Notes under the pieces: model-generated
Told to the model about the DNA's origin: nothing
Database searches by the model: none
The model's input: only the letters and a program-made list of their open reading frames with translations
Made by a program: the position numbers and the translations under genes
In this document: one piece after another, positions 37,077 through 44,990 of the stretch
Layout of the letters: each line of letters starts with the position of its first letter
Position numbering within the stretch: the first letter of the stretch is position 1
NCBI RefSeq assembly: GCF_014196925.1
Contig: NZ_JACIEN010000005.1
Coordinates: 186,001 to 250,000, forward strand
Direction: 5' to 3'
DNA from: Chelatococcus caeni
GTDB lineage: Bacteria > Pseudomonadota > Alphaproteobacteria > Rhizobiales > Beijerinckiaceae
DNA: 64,000 bases

Positions 37077-38465
37077 ATGCTCGACAAGACCATCCTGCCC
37101 GACAACGAACTCACCGCCTGGGATCGGGACCACTTCTTCCACCCGTCGACCCACATGGGCCAGCACGCCCGTGGCGAGAGCCCCAACCGCATCATCGCCG
37201 GCGGCGAGGGCGTCCATATCGTCGACCGGCAGGGCCGGCGCAGCCTCGACGCCTTCGCCGGGCTCTACTGCGTCAATGTCGGCTACGGCCGGGAGAAGAT
37301 CGCCGAGGCCATCGCCGAGCAGGCGGCGAAGCTGCCCTATTATCACGCCTATGTCGGCCACGGCTCCGAGCCGTCGATCCGCCTCGCCAAGATGATCATC
37401 GACCGCGCGCCGGAGGGCATGAGCCGCGTCTTCTTCGGCCTCTCGGGCTCGGATGCCAACGAGACCAACATCAAGCTCGTCTGGTACTACAACAACGTGC
37501 TCGGCCGGCCTCAGAAGAAGAAGATCATCTCGCGCTGGCGCGGCTATCACGGCTCCGGCCTGATGACCGGCAGCCTCACGGGCCTCGCCGCCTTCCACAA
37601 CCAGTTCGACCTGCCGCTGCCGCCCGTGCTGCACACCGAGGCGCCGTACTACTTCCGCCGCCCCGACCGGAGCATGAGCGAGGACCAGTTCTCGGCCTGG
37701 TGCGCCGAGAAGCTGGAGGCGCTGATCCTCGCCGAGGGGCCGGAGACGGTGGCCGCCTTCATCGGCGAGCCGGTGCTCGGCACCGGCGGAATCGTGCCGC
37801 CGCCGGCCGGCTACTGGGAGAAGATCCAGGCCGTGCTCGCCAAGTACGACATCCTGCTCATCGCCGACGAGGTGGTGACCGGCTTCGGGCGCCTCGGCTC
37901 GATGTTCGGCTCCGACCACTACGGCATCCGGCCGGACCTCATCACGATCGCGAAGGGGCTGACCTCGGCCTATGCGCCGCTCTCGGGCGTCATCGTATCG
38001 GAGAAGGTGTGGCGCGTGCTCGAGGAGGGCTCGGACAAATTCGGCCCCATCGGCCATGGCTGGACCTATTCGGCCCATCCGCTCTGCGCCGCGGCGGGCG
38101 TCGCCAATCTCGAGCTCGTCGACGAGCTCGGCCTCGTCGCCAATGCGGGGGAGGTCGGCGCCTATTTCGTGAAGGGCCTCAAGGAGGCGCTCGCCGACCA
38201 TCCCCATGTCGGCGAGGTGCGCGGCGAGGGGCTGCTCGCGGCCGTCGAGTTCGTGAAGGACAAGGACGACCGCGCCTTCTTCGCGGTGGAAGAGAAGGTC
38301 GGGCCGCGCGTCGCAGCCGCCCTTCTCGAACGCGGCGTCATCGGCCGCGCCATGCCGCAGGGCGACATCCTCGGCTTTGCGCCGCCGCTGTGCCTGGCGC
38401 GCGAGGAGGCGGATGTGGTCGTAGCCGCGGCGAAGGCGGCTGTCGAGGCCGTGCTGCCGCGGTGA
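37077..38465 (+). CDS. doeD: DoeD, 2,4-diaminobutyrate aminotransferase
   Basis: A 462-residue class III aminotransferase. Lys293 in TIAKGLTSAYAPLSG binds PLP, with IADEVVTGFGRLG and the glycine-rich GLSGSDANETNIK. In this context it converts 2,4-diaminobutyrate to aspartate semialdehyde for DoeC, the last pair of steps from ectoine to aspartate. It closes the ectoine cluster, ending at a hairpin shared with convergent proV. Confidence 0.9.
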   Translation: MLDKTILPDNELTAWDRDHFFHPSTHMGQHARGESPNRIIAGGEGVHIVDRQGRRSLDAFAGLYCVNVGYGREKIAEAIAEQAAKLPYYHAYVGHGSEPSIRLAKMIIDRAPEGMSRVFFGLSGSDANETNIKLVWYYNNVLGRPQKKKIISRWRGYHGSGLMTGSLTGLAAFHNQFDLPLPPVLHTEAPYYFRRPDRSMSEDQFSAWCAEKLEALILAEGPETVAAFIGEPVLGTGGIVPPPAGYWEKIQAVLAKYDILLIADEVVTGFGRLGSMFGSDHYGIRPDLITIAKGLTSAYAPLSGVIVSEKVWRVLEEGSDKFGPIGHGWTYSAHPLCAAAGVANLELVDELGLVANAGEVGAYFVKGLKEALADHPHVGEVRGEGLLAAVEFVKDKDDRAFFAVEEKVGPRVAAALLERGVIGRAMPQGDILGFAPPLCLAREEADVVVAAAKAAVEAVLPR

Positions 38466-38471
38466 AACGGT

Positions 38472-38494
38472 GAGGCGGGCCGCCGGCCCGCCTC
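38472..38494. terminator. bidirectional hairpin between doeD and proV
   Basis: A perfect 10-bp stem (38472-38481 with 38485-38494) with a three-base loop separates two convergent genes. No U-tract is present. It is placed exactly between the stops at 38465 and 38498 and likely ends both transcripts or protects their 3' ends. Confidence 0.6.
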
Positions 38495-38497
38495 CGC

Positions 38498-39754
38498 TCA
38501 CGCTGCGCTGTCGATATCGGCGCGGCGGCTCGCGGCCGCCTCGCCGGCACCCGCACTCTCGACGAGATCCGCCTGGGTGCGCTCGCTGACGAGCACCTCG
38601 CTCACGCTTTCGGGGCGGACGATGCCGGCGAGTTCCCCGTCCTCGGTGACGACCGGCAGCGGATGGGGACTTTCGAGCAGCGTCGGGATGGCGCTCTCGA
38701 TCGCCGTATCGGCGGTGACGGCGGGATGGGCCTCCGCCACGGCGGCCACCGCCTCGCCGGCGCCCTGCGTTACCGCCGCGCGCTCCAGCCCTTCCTTCGT
38801 CACCACGCCGGCGAAGCGCCCGTCGTCGACCACGTAGGCGACGTCGGACTTGGTGCGGCGCATGGCGGCGAGCGCCTCGCCGATGCTCTCCTCGCTGAGG
38901 CGCAGGGCCGGCGGCTGCATCAGGCTGTCGACGGTCAGCGCGCGGGCGCGGTTCACGTCGCGCACGAAGGCCTCGACGTAAGGGTCGGCCGGCGAGAGCA
39001 GGATGTCGGTGGGCGTGCCCACCTGCACGAGCCGCCCGTCCTTCAGGATGGCGATGCGGTCGGCGAGGCGCAGCGCCTCGTCGAGATCGTGGGTGATGAA
39101 GACGATGGTCTTGCCCGTGGCGCGCTGCAGGGCGACGAGTTCGTCCTGCAATTCGCTGCGGATGAGCGGGTCGAGCGCCGAGAAGGCCTCGTCCATGAGG
39201 ATGATGTCGGTATCGGCGGCGAGCGCGCGGGCGAGGCCGACGCGCTGCTGCATGCCGCCCGACAGCTCCCCGGGATAGCGGTCCTCGTAGCCCTTGAGGC
39301 CGACGCGCTCCAGCCACTCCTGCGCGCGCGCCTCGCGCTCCGCCCTGGGCAGGCCGCGGATCTCGAGGCCGTAGGCGGCATTCTCGAGTACCCGCCGGTG
39401 CGGCAAGAGGCCGAAGCGCTGGAACACCATGGCGATGCGCCGGCGGCGCAGGGCGATGAGCTCCTTCTTCGACAGGGCCATGATGTCCGTGCCGTCGATG
39501 CGCACCGCCCCGGCGGTCGAATCGATCAGCCGGTTGATGTGGCGCACCAGCGTCGACTTGCCCGAGCCGGACAGGCCCATGACGACGAAGATCTCGCCCG
39601 CCTCGATGGAGAGCGTGATGTCGTCGAGGCCGAGGACGTGGTTCGTCTCGGCGAGCAGGGTCTTCTTGTCGGCCCCGGCGCGCACGCGCGCGAGGGCTCC
39701 CTCCGGATCATTGCCGAAGATGGTGACGACGTGGTCGAGTTCGATGAGCGGCAT
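38498..39754 (-). CDS. proV: ProV, glycine betaine ABC ATPase with CBS domains
   Basis: A 418-residue ATPase of the osmoprotectant importer type. Walker A GLSGSGKST, signature LSGGMQQR, Walker B ILMDEAFSALDP and FITHDLDEALRLADR are intact. The last ~130 residues form a CBS pair (RTKSDVAYVVDDGRFAG and PLPVVTEDGELAGI), which in this family senses ionic strength or nucleotides. The frame is open far upstream, but the ATG at 39754 starts the usual MPLIELDHVVTIFG. It lies 11 bases after proW on the minus strand. Confidence 0.93.
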   Translation of the reverse strand: MPLIELDHVVTIFGNDPEGALARVRAGADKKTLLAETNHVLGLDDITLSIEAGEIFVVMGLSGSGKSTLVRHINRLIDSTAGAVRIDGTDIMALSKKELIALRRRRIAMVFQRFGLLPHRRVLENAAYGLEIRGLPRAEREARAQEWLERVGLKGYEDRYPGELSGGMQQRVGLARALAADTDIILMDEAFSALDPLIRSELQDELVALQRATGKTIVFITHDLDEALRLADRIAILKDGRLVQVGTPTDILLSPADPYVEAFVRDVNRARALTVDSLMQPPALRLSEESIGEALAAMRRTKSDVAYVVDDGRFAGVVTKEGLERAAVTQGAGEAVAAVAEAHPAVTADTAIESAIPTLLESPHPLPVVTEDGELAGIVRPESVSEVLVSERTQADLVESAGAGEAAASRRADIDSAA

Positions 39755-39765
39755 GGCGGCTCCTC

Positions 39766-40629
39766 TCAGGCCTCGGCGCTGCGGTGGCGCTGCAGGCGCC
39801 GGCCGTAGGCCTGGGTGATGCGGTCGATCACGACGGCGAGGATGACGATGGTGATGCCGCCGACGAGGCCGGTGCCGGAATCGTTGCGTTGCAGGCCGAG
39901 CAGCACCGTCTCGCCGACGCCGCGCGCGCCGATCATCGAGGCGATGACGACCATGGACAGCGCCAGCATCGTGGTCTGGTTGATGCCCTGCATGATGGTC
40001 GGCATCGACAGGGGGATCTGCACGCCGGTGAGGATCTGGGCGCGCGTCGCGCCGAAGGCGCGGCTCGCCTCCACCACCTCGCCGTCGACCTCGCGGATGC
40101 CGAGGTCCGTGAGGCGGATGAGCGGCGGCAGGGCATAGATGACGGTGGCGAGGATCGCCGGCACCTTGCCGAGGCCGAAGAGCATCGCCGCCGGGATGAG
40201 ATAGACGAAGCTCGGGATGGTCTGCATCAGGTCGAGCACGGGGATGAGCCCGCGGCGGAACATCCGCGAGGAGGCGGCGAGGACGCCGAGCGGCAGGCCG
40301 ACGAGGATGCAGAAGCAGACCGACACGAGGATGATGGCGAGCGTCTGCATCGCCTGGTCCCACATCCCGAGCGCGCCTATGAACCACAGCCCGGCGGCGG
40401 CGCCGACGGCCATGAGCGGCTTGCGGCTCGCCGCCAGCGCCACGGCCGCGATGATCAGGATCATCGCCCAGGGCGGCACGGCGCGCAGGCCGCGCTCGAT
40501 GAAGAGCAGCGCCTGGAGGAGGACGTTTGAGAAGGCTTCGAAGGCGTCGCCGTAATCGACGACGAGGAAATCCACGAGGTCGTTCGTCGCGGCCGCGATC
40601 GGCCCGCGGATGTCGGGAAAGATGTTCAT
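39766..40629 (-). CDS. proW: ProW, glycine betaine ABC permease
   Basis: A 287-residue permease of the ProW/OpuAB family with about seven hydrophobic helices. The coupling region GEVVEASRAFGATRAQIL and the C-terminal LLGLQRNDSGTGLVGGI segment are typical. It forms the channel for betaine import together with ProV and ProX. Confidence 0.92.
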   Translation of the reverse strand: MNIFPDIRGPIAAATNDLVDFLVVDYGDAFEAFSNVLLQALLFIERGLRAVPPWAMILIIAAVALAASRKPLMAVGAAAGLWFIGALGMWDQAMQTLAIILVSVCFCILVGLPLGVLAASSRMFRRGLIPVLDLMQTIPSFVYLIPAAMLFGLGKVPAILATVIYALPPLIRLTDLGIREVDGEVVEASRAFGATRAQILTGVQIPLSMPTIMQGINQTTMLALSMVVIASMIGARGVGETVLLGLQRNDSGTGLVGGITIVILAVVIDRITQAYGRRLQRHRSAEA

Positions 40630-40648
40630 GCCAAAGGTGTCCGGTGGG

Positions 40649-40677
40649 GCGCCTCACCGCCGGGGGCGGCGAGGCGC
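40649..40677 (-). other. intercistronic hairpin between proX and proW
   Basis: Arms GCGCCTC (40649-40655) and GAGGCGC (40671-40677) extend through an inner CCGCC/GGCGG pair, with one mismatch and a three-base loop. It lies between the binding-protein stop and the permease start on the minus strand, the same arrangement as in the dipeptide and ectoine importers. Confidence 0.55.
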
Positions 40678-40685
40678 TGGGGCAG

Positions 40686-41714
40686 TCAGAGCGCCTGCTT
40701 GACGCGCTCGGCGATGTCCGCCGGCACCCACTGCGTCCACAGATCCTCGCGGGTCTTCAGGAAGTTCTCGGCGGCCTTCTCGGCCGAGCCGTCGTTGTCC
40801 TGCATGTAGGCGAGGGCTTCGGAGACGAGCGCGCTCGTCGTCTCGTACTTCTCGAGGAAGGCGACCAGGTTCGGCGCCTTCTTGGCGAATTCGGCATTGG
40901 CGCCGATGAGCACCTTGGTGAGGGGATAGGCGGTCGCCTTCTCCACGTCCTCGGCGTTCTTCGTCTCCATCAGCGTGTTCCAGATGGCGTCGTCATAGGC
41001 CGGCTCCTCGAGCTGGACGACCTGATCGCCGATCTTGCCGAGCACCCAGGTGGGGCCCCAGTAGTAGAAGACGATAGGCCGCTTGCGCTTGATGTTGCTC
41101 TCGATGGCCGCGATCAGCGCTGCGCCCGTGCCGGGGCGGAAATTGACGTAGGTTTCGTTGAGGTCGTAGGCGGCGAGCTTCTTCGTGTTGATGACCTCGC
41201 AGGCCCAGCCGGAGATGCAGTTGTAGAAGCGGCCCTTCTCCGGCTCCTCCGGATCCTTGAACAGCTCCTTGAACTTCGGCAGGTCCGACACCGACTTCAG
41301 GTCCTTGGCGGGGGCGTCCTCGCCCTCGACGAGGTAGCGCGGCACGAACCAGGCCTGGATGGCGTCGGGATAGTTGACGCCGATCTCCACCGCCTTGCCG
41401 TCCTTGACGCCGTCGCGCCACACCTCTGGCGCCGTGTTCGACCAGATCTCCATCACGACGTCGACGTCGCCGCGCACCGCACCCGTGTAGAGCGGGATGG
41501 TGGAGCCGGGGATCGAATCGGTCTTGCAGCCGTATCCCTTCTCCACGATGAAGCGGGCGACAGCATTGTGAAAGAAGTTCGAATCCCAATCGAGATCGCC
41601 GAAAACAACAGGCCTGTCGACCTCGCAGCTCTGGGCGGCAGCGGGCGCCGCGGCGCCGATGATGGCAGCCAGGGACATCGCGGCGGCAAGGCCGATCGTC
41701 TTCGTGATTGTCAT
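40686..41714 (-). CDS. proX: ProX, glycine betaine-type binding protein
   Basis: A 342-residue periplasmic binding protein of the glycine betaine/proline betaine (OpuAC) family, with a Sec signal (LAAAMSLAAIIGAAAPAAA). VFGDLDWDSNFFHNAVARF and the aromatic FYYWGPTWVLGKI supply Trp residues of the kind that form the betaine aromatic cage. The longer frame to 41810 is not credible: GAGGAAGAG lies just before ATG 41714. It is the first gene of proXWV, so the transporter is read from the regulatory region above it. Confidence 0.92.
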   Translation of the reverse strand: MTITKTIGLAAAMSLAAIIGAAAPAAAQSCEVDRPVVFGDLDWDSNFFHNAVARFIVEKGYGCKTDSIPGSTIPLYTGAVRGDVDVVMEIWSNTAPEVWRDGVKDGKAVEIGVNYPDAIQAWFVPRYLVEGEDAPAKDLKSVSDLPKFKELFKDPEEPEKGRFYNCISGWACEVINTKKLAAYDLNETYVNFRPGTGAALIAAIESNIKRKRPIVFYYWGPTWVLGKIGDQVVQLEEPAYDDAIWNTLMETKNAEDVEKATAYPLTKVLIGANAEFAKKAPNLVAFLEKYETTSALVSEALAYMQDNDGSAEKAAENFLKTREDLWTQWVPADIAERVKQAL

Positions 41715-42007
41715 TAGCTCTTCCTCTTGGTTCCGTGAATTTGATTCTTTATATTTCTTGTTCTTGCGCAAGAAAATCGATGCCAAATACAACAAGCATT
41801 GCGCAGACATGCGCCTGCGCAGTTGATGATTGCTGCATATGTATGATGCGGCGCACGTTAGGCGATATAGCCTGGCATTGCAACCCTTCAGGGCCGCAAG
41901 GGATGGCGGATATGATCGGAGAAAGCCTGACGTGGGCCGAAGGGCGCGATCAATACATATGATGATCTGCGCAATTCTCGCGGATCGGTGATCCCGCCTT
42001 GCCGGCG
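41715..42007. promoter_or_regulatory. proX upstream region with palindromes
   Basis: This 293-base AT-rich gap contains no supported gene. For minus-strand transcription TATAAA (complement of 41748-41753) is a good -10, and the perfect palindrome at 41761-41774 lies just behind it. TGTATGATGC at 41840-41849 repeats the motif in front of the dipeptide-type importer, and AGGC-GATATA-GCCT (41860-41873) is a further inverted repeat. An 84-codon frame on the plus strand lacks protein-like features. Confidence 0.5.
41761..41774. promoter_or_regulatory. perfect 14-base palindrome in the proX promoter
   Basis: TTCTTGCGCAAGAA is a perfect palindrome located between the likely -35 and -10 of proX, the classic place for a repressor. 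The regulator is not encoded next to it and is unknown. Confidence 0.55.
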
Positions 42008-42595
42008 TCAGACGACGAAGTCGTAACGGGCGAATTTTCCGTCGGCGGTCTCCTCGACACGCATCAGGAGGCGCTCGTCGAACAGGCGGTCACGGGCGTT
42101 GCGCGCCTCGCCGGGAAAGTAGAGCTGCGTCGTCAGCACGTCGCCGCCGCGGCGCTGCACCTTGACGTGGTAGTGGCGCGTGCGGCCGGTGTAGAGAGCG
42201 GGCACGATGGTGGAGAACCACCAGCGTCCGCCCTCGTCGGTGAACTGGTGCCCGCGCAGCCTGTAGCCGGCATTGTCGTATCGCCCCTCGTCGTCGGCGT
42301 GCCAGAGCTCGACGAGGGCCCCTGCCTGCGGCCGGCATTGTTCGTCGAGCACGAAGCCGGCGAGCGTGATCGGCTCACCGCCGGGCACGTCCTCGGCGAA
42401 ACTGCGCCGCTCCGGCGTGTCCGGCTTGTAGAAGGGCCCCTCGGTTGCGGGCGGCGTCGGCTCCAGCCCGTCGCAGGCCGGCGTGCGTGTGAGCGGTGCG
42501 GGGACCGGCTGCGCGCCGGCGGAAGCCGAGGCGAGCAGGGAGGCTGCGGGTGCCGAAAGGAAGGCGTGGAGGACGGAGCGGCGGGATGGCAGCAT
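42008..42595 (-). CDS. secreted intradiol ring-cleavage dioxygenase-like protein
   Basis: A 195-residue protein of the intradiol dioxygenase fold. The N-terminus carries a twin-arginine-like signal (PSRRSVLHAFLS) and an Ala-rich stretch ending near AGAQP, so export folded via Tat is likely. Candidate iron ligands are the Tyr residues in DNAGYRLRGHQF and VPALYTGRTR and the His pair in RHYHVKVQ. Soluble family members open catechol-type rings with Fe(III). Exported ones are less studied. It is divergent from a cytochrome c gene across 194 bases, where GAGCCCG (42631-42637) and CGGGCTC (42647-42653) form a hairpin. Confidence 0.82.
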   Translation of the reverse strand: MLPSRRSVLHAFLSAPAASLLASASAGAQPVPAPLTRTPACDGLEPTPPATEGPFYKPDTPERRSFAEDVPGGEPITLAGFVLDEQCRPQAGALVELWHADDEGRYDNAGYRLRGHQFTDEGGRWWFSTIVPALYTGRTRHYHVKVQRRGGDVLTTQLYFPGEARNARDRLFDERLLMRVEETADGKFARYDFVV

Positions 42596-42789
42596 CGCTT
42601 GTTCTCCCCTCGGTCGGGAGCCACGGATTTGAGCCCGGGTTCGCAGCGGGCTCCCTCAAGAAATGGGAACGGCGGCCCATTGTTCCAGCGGTGCAGGTCC
42701 GGCTGCCTGCGGCCTTGCTCTTGCCGGCCGCTTCGGCTTGCATGGACGATGGGGACCGGGCATTCGCCCGGGATGGACGGGGGCACATC

Positions 42790-43788
42790 ATGATGGTCGA
42801 CAGGGTTCTGGGCAGGCTTGCCGCGGGGCTCGTCCTCTTCGTCGGGCTCGCCGGCGCGGAGCGAGCGCAAGCCCAGAGCGCGCCGGCGGCGCCCGTCACC
42901 GTCTGGAGCGTGCCGGACATCGATCATCTGCCGGATGACGAGAACGGCCGGCTCGTGCGCTACGGCCGCTCGCTGGTGGCGGCGACCTATGCCCATGTCG
43001 GGCCGGAGGTGGCGGATGCTTCCCGGCGCTATGCCGGCAACAATCTCGCCTGCCGCAACTGCCATCTCGACGAGGGGCGCAAGAAATTCGGCCTGCTTCT
43101 CGTGGGTGCCTTCGTCGACTACCCGCGCTACAGCACCCGGCGCGGCGAGGAGGTGTCGATCGAGGACCGGGTCAACAGCTGCATGACGCGATCCATGAAC
43201 GGCCGGCCCCTGCCGGCGGCCGGCCGCGAGATGCTGGCGCTCGTCGCCTATATCCGCGTGCTCTCGAACGGCCTGCCGAAGGATGCCGCCGTGGCCGGGC
43301 AGGGCCTGCAGGCGATGGCGGAGCTCGACCGGCCGGCCGATCCGGCGCGCGGTGCCGAAGTCTACCGCGCCAACTGTGCCCTGTGCCACGGCACCGGCGG
43401 CGAAGGCGTGCGGCGCGGCGTCAGGGGCGATGCGCTCGGTTATGCGACGCCGCCGCTCTGGGGCGAGGACAGCTTCAACGACGGGGCCGGCATGAACCGG
43501 CTCATCACCATCGCCAATTTCGTGCACGACAACATGCCGAACGGCACGAGCTGGGTGATGCCGCGGCTCGCCCCCGAGGACGCCTGGGACGTCGCTGCCT
43601 TCGTCGTCTCGCAGCCGCGGCCGCGCAAGGCGGACCTTGCCGCGGATTTCCCCGACAAGCTCGACAAACCGGTGGATGCGCCCTATGGCCCCTATGCCGA
43701 CGGGTTTTCGGAAAGCCAGCACCGCTACGGGCCGTTTGCACCCATCCGCGTCGAAGTGGCACGGCTGAAAGCGGGGCAGAGCCGGTGA
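42790..43788 (+). CDS. dihaem cytochrome c, TsdA-like
   Basis: A 332-residue exported protein with a signal peptide (VLGRLAAGLVLFVGLAGA) and two c-type haem sites, Cys88-x-x-Cys91-His92 (ACRNCH) and Cys196-x-x-Cys199-His200 (CALCH). VNSCMTRSMNGRPL, with Cys131, resembles the segment that supplies the unusual Cys axial ligand in thiosulfate dehydrogenase TsdA. A role in thiosulfate or another sulfur oxidation or as an electron shuttle is therefore possible. ATG 42790 is followed at once by a second Met. The upstream extension of the frame is not supported. Confidence 0.85.
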   Translation: MMVDRVLGRLAAGLVLFVGLAGAERAQAQSAPAAPVTVWSVPDIDHLPDDENGRLVRYGRSLVAATYAHVGPEVADASRRYAGNNLACRNCHLDEGRKKFGLLLVGAFVDYPRYSTRRGEEVSIEDRVNSCMTRSMNGRPLPAAGREMLALVAYIRVLSNGLPKDAAVAGQGLQAMAELDRPADPARGAEVYRANCALCHGTGGEGVRRGVRGDALGYATPPLWGEDSFNDGAGMNRLITIANFVHDNMPNGTSWVMPRLAPEDAWDVAAFVVSQPRPRKADLAADFPDKLDKPVDAPYGPYADGFSESQHRYGPFAPIRVEVARLKAGQSR

Positions 43789-43797
43789 AAATTTCCG

Positions 43798-43836
43798 TTC
43801 CATAGAAATTTATGCTATTCATGTTTTCCGTGGAAA
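43798..43836. promoter_or_regulatory. paired TTCC-N3-GAAA sites before the antitoxin
   Basis: TTCCATAGAAA (43798-43808) and TTCCGTGGAAA (43826-43836) match at 9 of 11 bases and are 28 bases apart in an AT-rich patch. The second is part of a perfect TTTCC-GT-GGAAA dyad. They look like operators for autoregulation by the Xre antitoxin. Confidence 0.5.
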
Positions 43837-43858
43837 GAAGCGGTTGAAAGAAGCGACC

Positions 43859-44242
43859 ATGGCGCAGATCCTCGAGCGGCGAGCCGATGTGCCCGACCCG
43901 GGCACGGTGCTGACGAAGGCGCTCTTGCGGGCGGCCGACCGGCTCGACATCACCGCGCGGGCGCTCGCCGGCATCGTTGGCCTCAGCGAAGCCACCGTAT
44001 CGCGCATGAAGCGCGGTGACTACGTGCTCGAGACCGGCACCAAGTCCTTCGAGCTGTCGGTCCTGTTCGTGCGTCTCTTCCGCTCGCTCGATGCGATCGT
44101 CGGCGGGGACGAGACCGTCGCCCGCGCCTGGCTGCGCAATCCCAACACCCTTCTCGGTGCCCGGCCGCTCGACCGGATCGGCACCGTCGCCGGTCTCGTC
44201 GATGTCATCGCCTATCTGGACGCCCGCCGCGCTCTCGTCTGA
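43859..44242 (+). CDS. Xre/MbcA/ParS-type antitoxin
   Basis: A 127-residue antitoxin of the Xre-MbcA-ParS group. The N-terminal helix-turn-helix (RAADRLDITARALAGIVGLS, TVSRMKRGDY) is followed by the DUF2384 toxin-binding domain (ETVARAWLRNPNTLLGARPL). It should bind its own promoter and neutralise the RES toxin that overlaps its 3' end. ATG 43859 follows AAAGAAG; the TTG at 43844 is less likely. Confidence 0.9.
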   Translation: MAQILERRADVPDPGTVLTKALLRAADRLDITARALAGIVGLSEATVSRMKRGDYVLETGTKSFELSVLFVRLFRSLDAIVGGDETVARAWLRNPNTLLGARPLDRIGTVAGLVDVIAYLDARRALV

Positions 44243-44990
44243 GGCGCGTCCGCACGCGGGGCGTTGCTGGCGGCTCATCGAGGCGCAGCACCGCGTCTCG
44301 ACCCTCAAGCTCGTCGACAACCTCGATGAGCAGAAGCTCCTCGAGGACCTCATCGAGGAGACGAAGCCGGCGCTGCCGCCGGAGTGCCGGCACCTCGACT
44401 ATCTGCTGGCCACGCCGTTCCGCTACGGGGCGGAATATCCCAGGGGCTCGCGCTTCCGCCGCGCCGGCCGCACCGCCGGCGTCTACTACGCCGCCGAGGC
44501 GCCGCGCACCGCCGTGGCCGAGATGGCCTTCTACCGCCTCCTCTTCTTCGCCGAATCGCCGATGACGCCCTGGCCGGCGAACACGACCGACTACACGGCC
44601 TTCTCCGCCGCCGTCGCCGTGGCGCGGGCGCTCGACCTCACGGCCCCGCCGCTCGTGCGCGACAGGGCGCTGTGGACCGACCGTCTCGCCTATGAGGCCT
44701 GCCAGGGGCTCGCCGATGCGGCGCGGGAGGCGGGCATCGCCGTCATCCGCTATGAATCGGTGCGCGATCCCGAGCGCGGCGCCAATCTCGCGGTGCTGAC
44801 CTGCGCCGCCTTCTCCGAGCCGCGCCCGCTCGAGCGGCAGACCTGGCGCATGCGCCTCGGGCCGAGCGGCGTGCAGGCCGTCTGCGACTTTCCCGCGAGC
44901 GGCCTCGAATTCGGCCGCGAGGCCTTCGCCGACGATCCGCGCCTTGCCGCCTTCAACTGGGAGCGGCCGACGGCTTCGCCCCGCCGCTGA
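44202..44990 (+). CDS. RES-domain toxin
   Basis: A protein of up to 262 residues with the RES domain (WRLIEAQHRVSTLKLVDNL, RFRRAGRTAGVYYAAE, TAVAEMAF). Known RES toxins degrade NAD+. The only plausible in-frame start is ATG 44202, inside the antitoxin, giving a 41-base overlap and probable translational coupling. No clear ribosome site is seen. Its 3' end overlaps the convergent MFS gene by 38 bases. Conserved Arg, Glu and Ser positions of the domain appear intact. Confidence 0.88.
   Translation: MSSPIWTPAALSSEARPHAGRCWRLIEAQHRVSTLKLVDNLDEQKLLEDLIEETKPALPPECRHLDYLLATPFRYGAEYPRGSRFRRAGRTAGVYYAAEAPRTAVAEMAFYRLLFFAESPMTPWPANTTDYTAFSAAVAVARALDLTAPPLVRDRALWTDRLAYEACQGLADAAREAGIAVIRYESVRDPERGANLAVLTCAAFSEPRPLERQTWRMRLGPSGVQAVCDFPASGLEFGREAFADDPRLAAFNWERPTASPRR

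Noticed and set aside
39755-40657. Extension of proV into the proW region
   Set aside because: The extra sequence is an out-of-frame reading of proW and is Arg/His-rich without family match.
41708-41962. An 84-codon open frame on the plus strand in the proX promoter region
   Set aside because: Cys-rich, no family features, overlaps the proX start on the opposite strand and the AT-rich control elements.
41982-41994. GGATC-GGT-GATCC hairpin as terminator of the dioxygenase gene
   Set aside because: Only a 5-bp stem with no U-tract; too weak to call.
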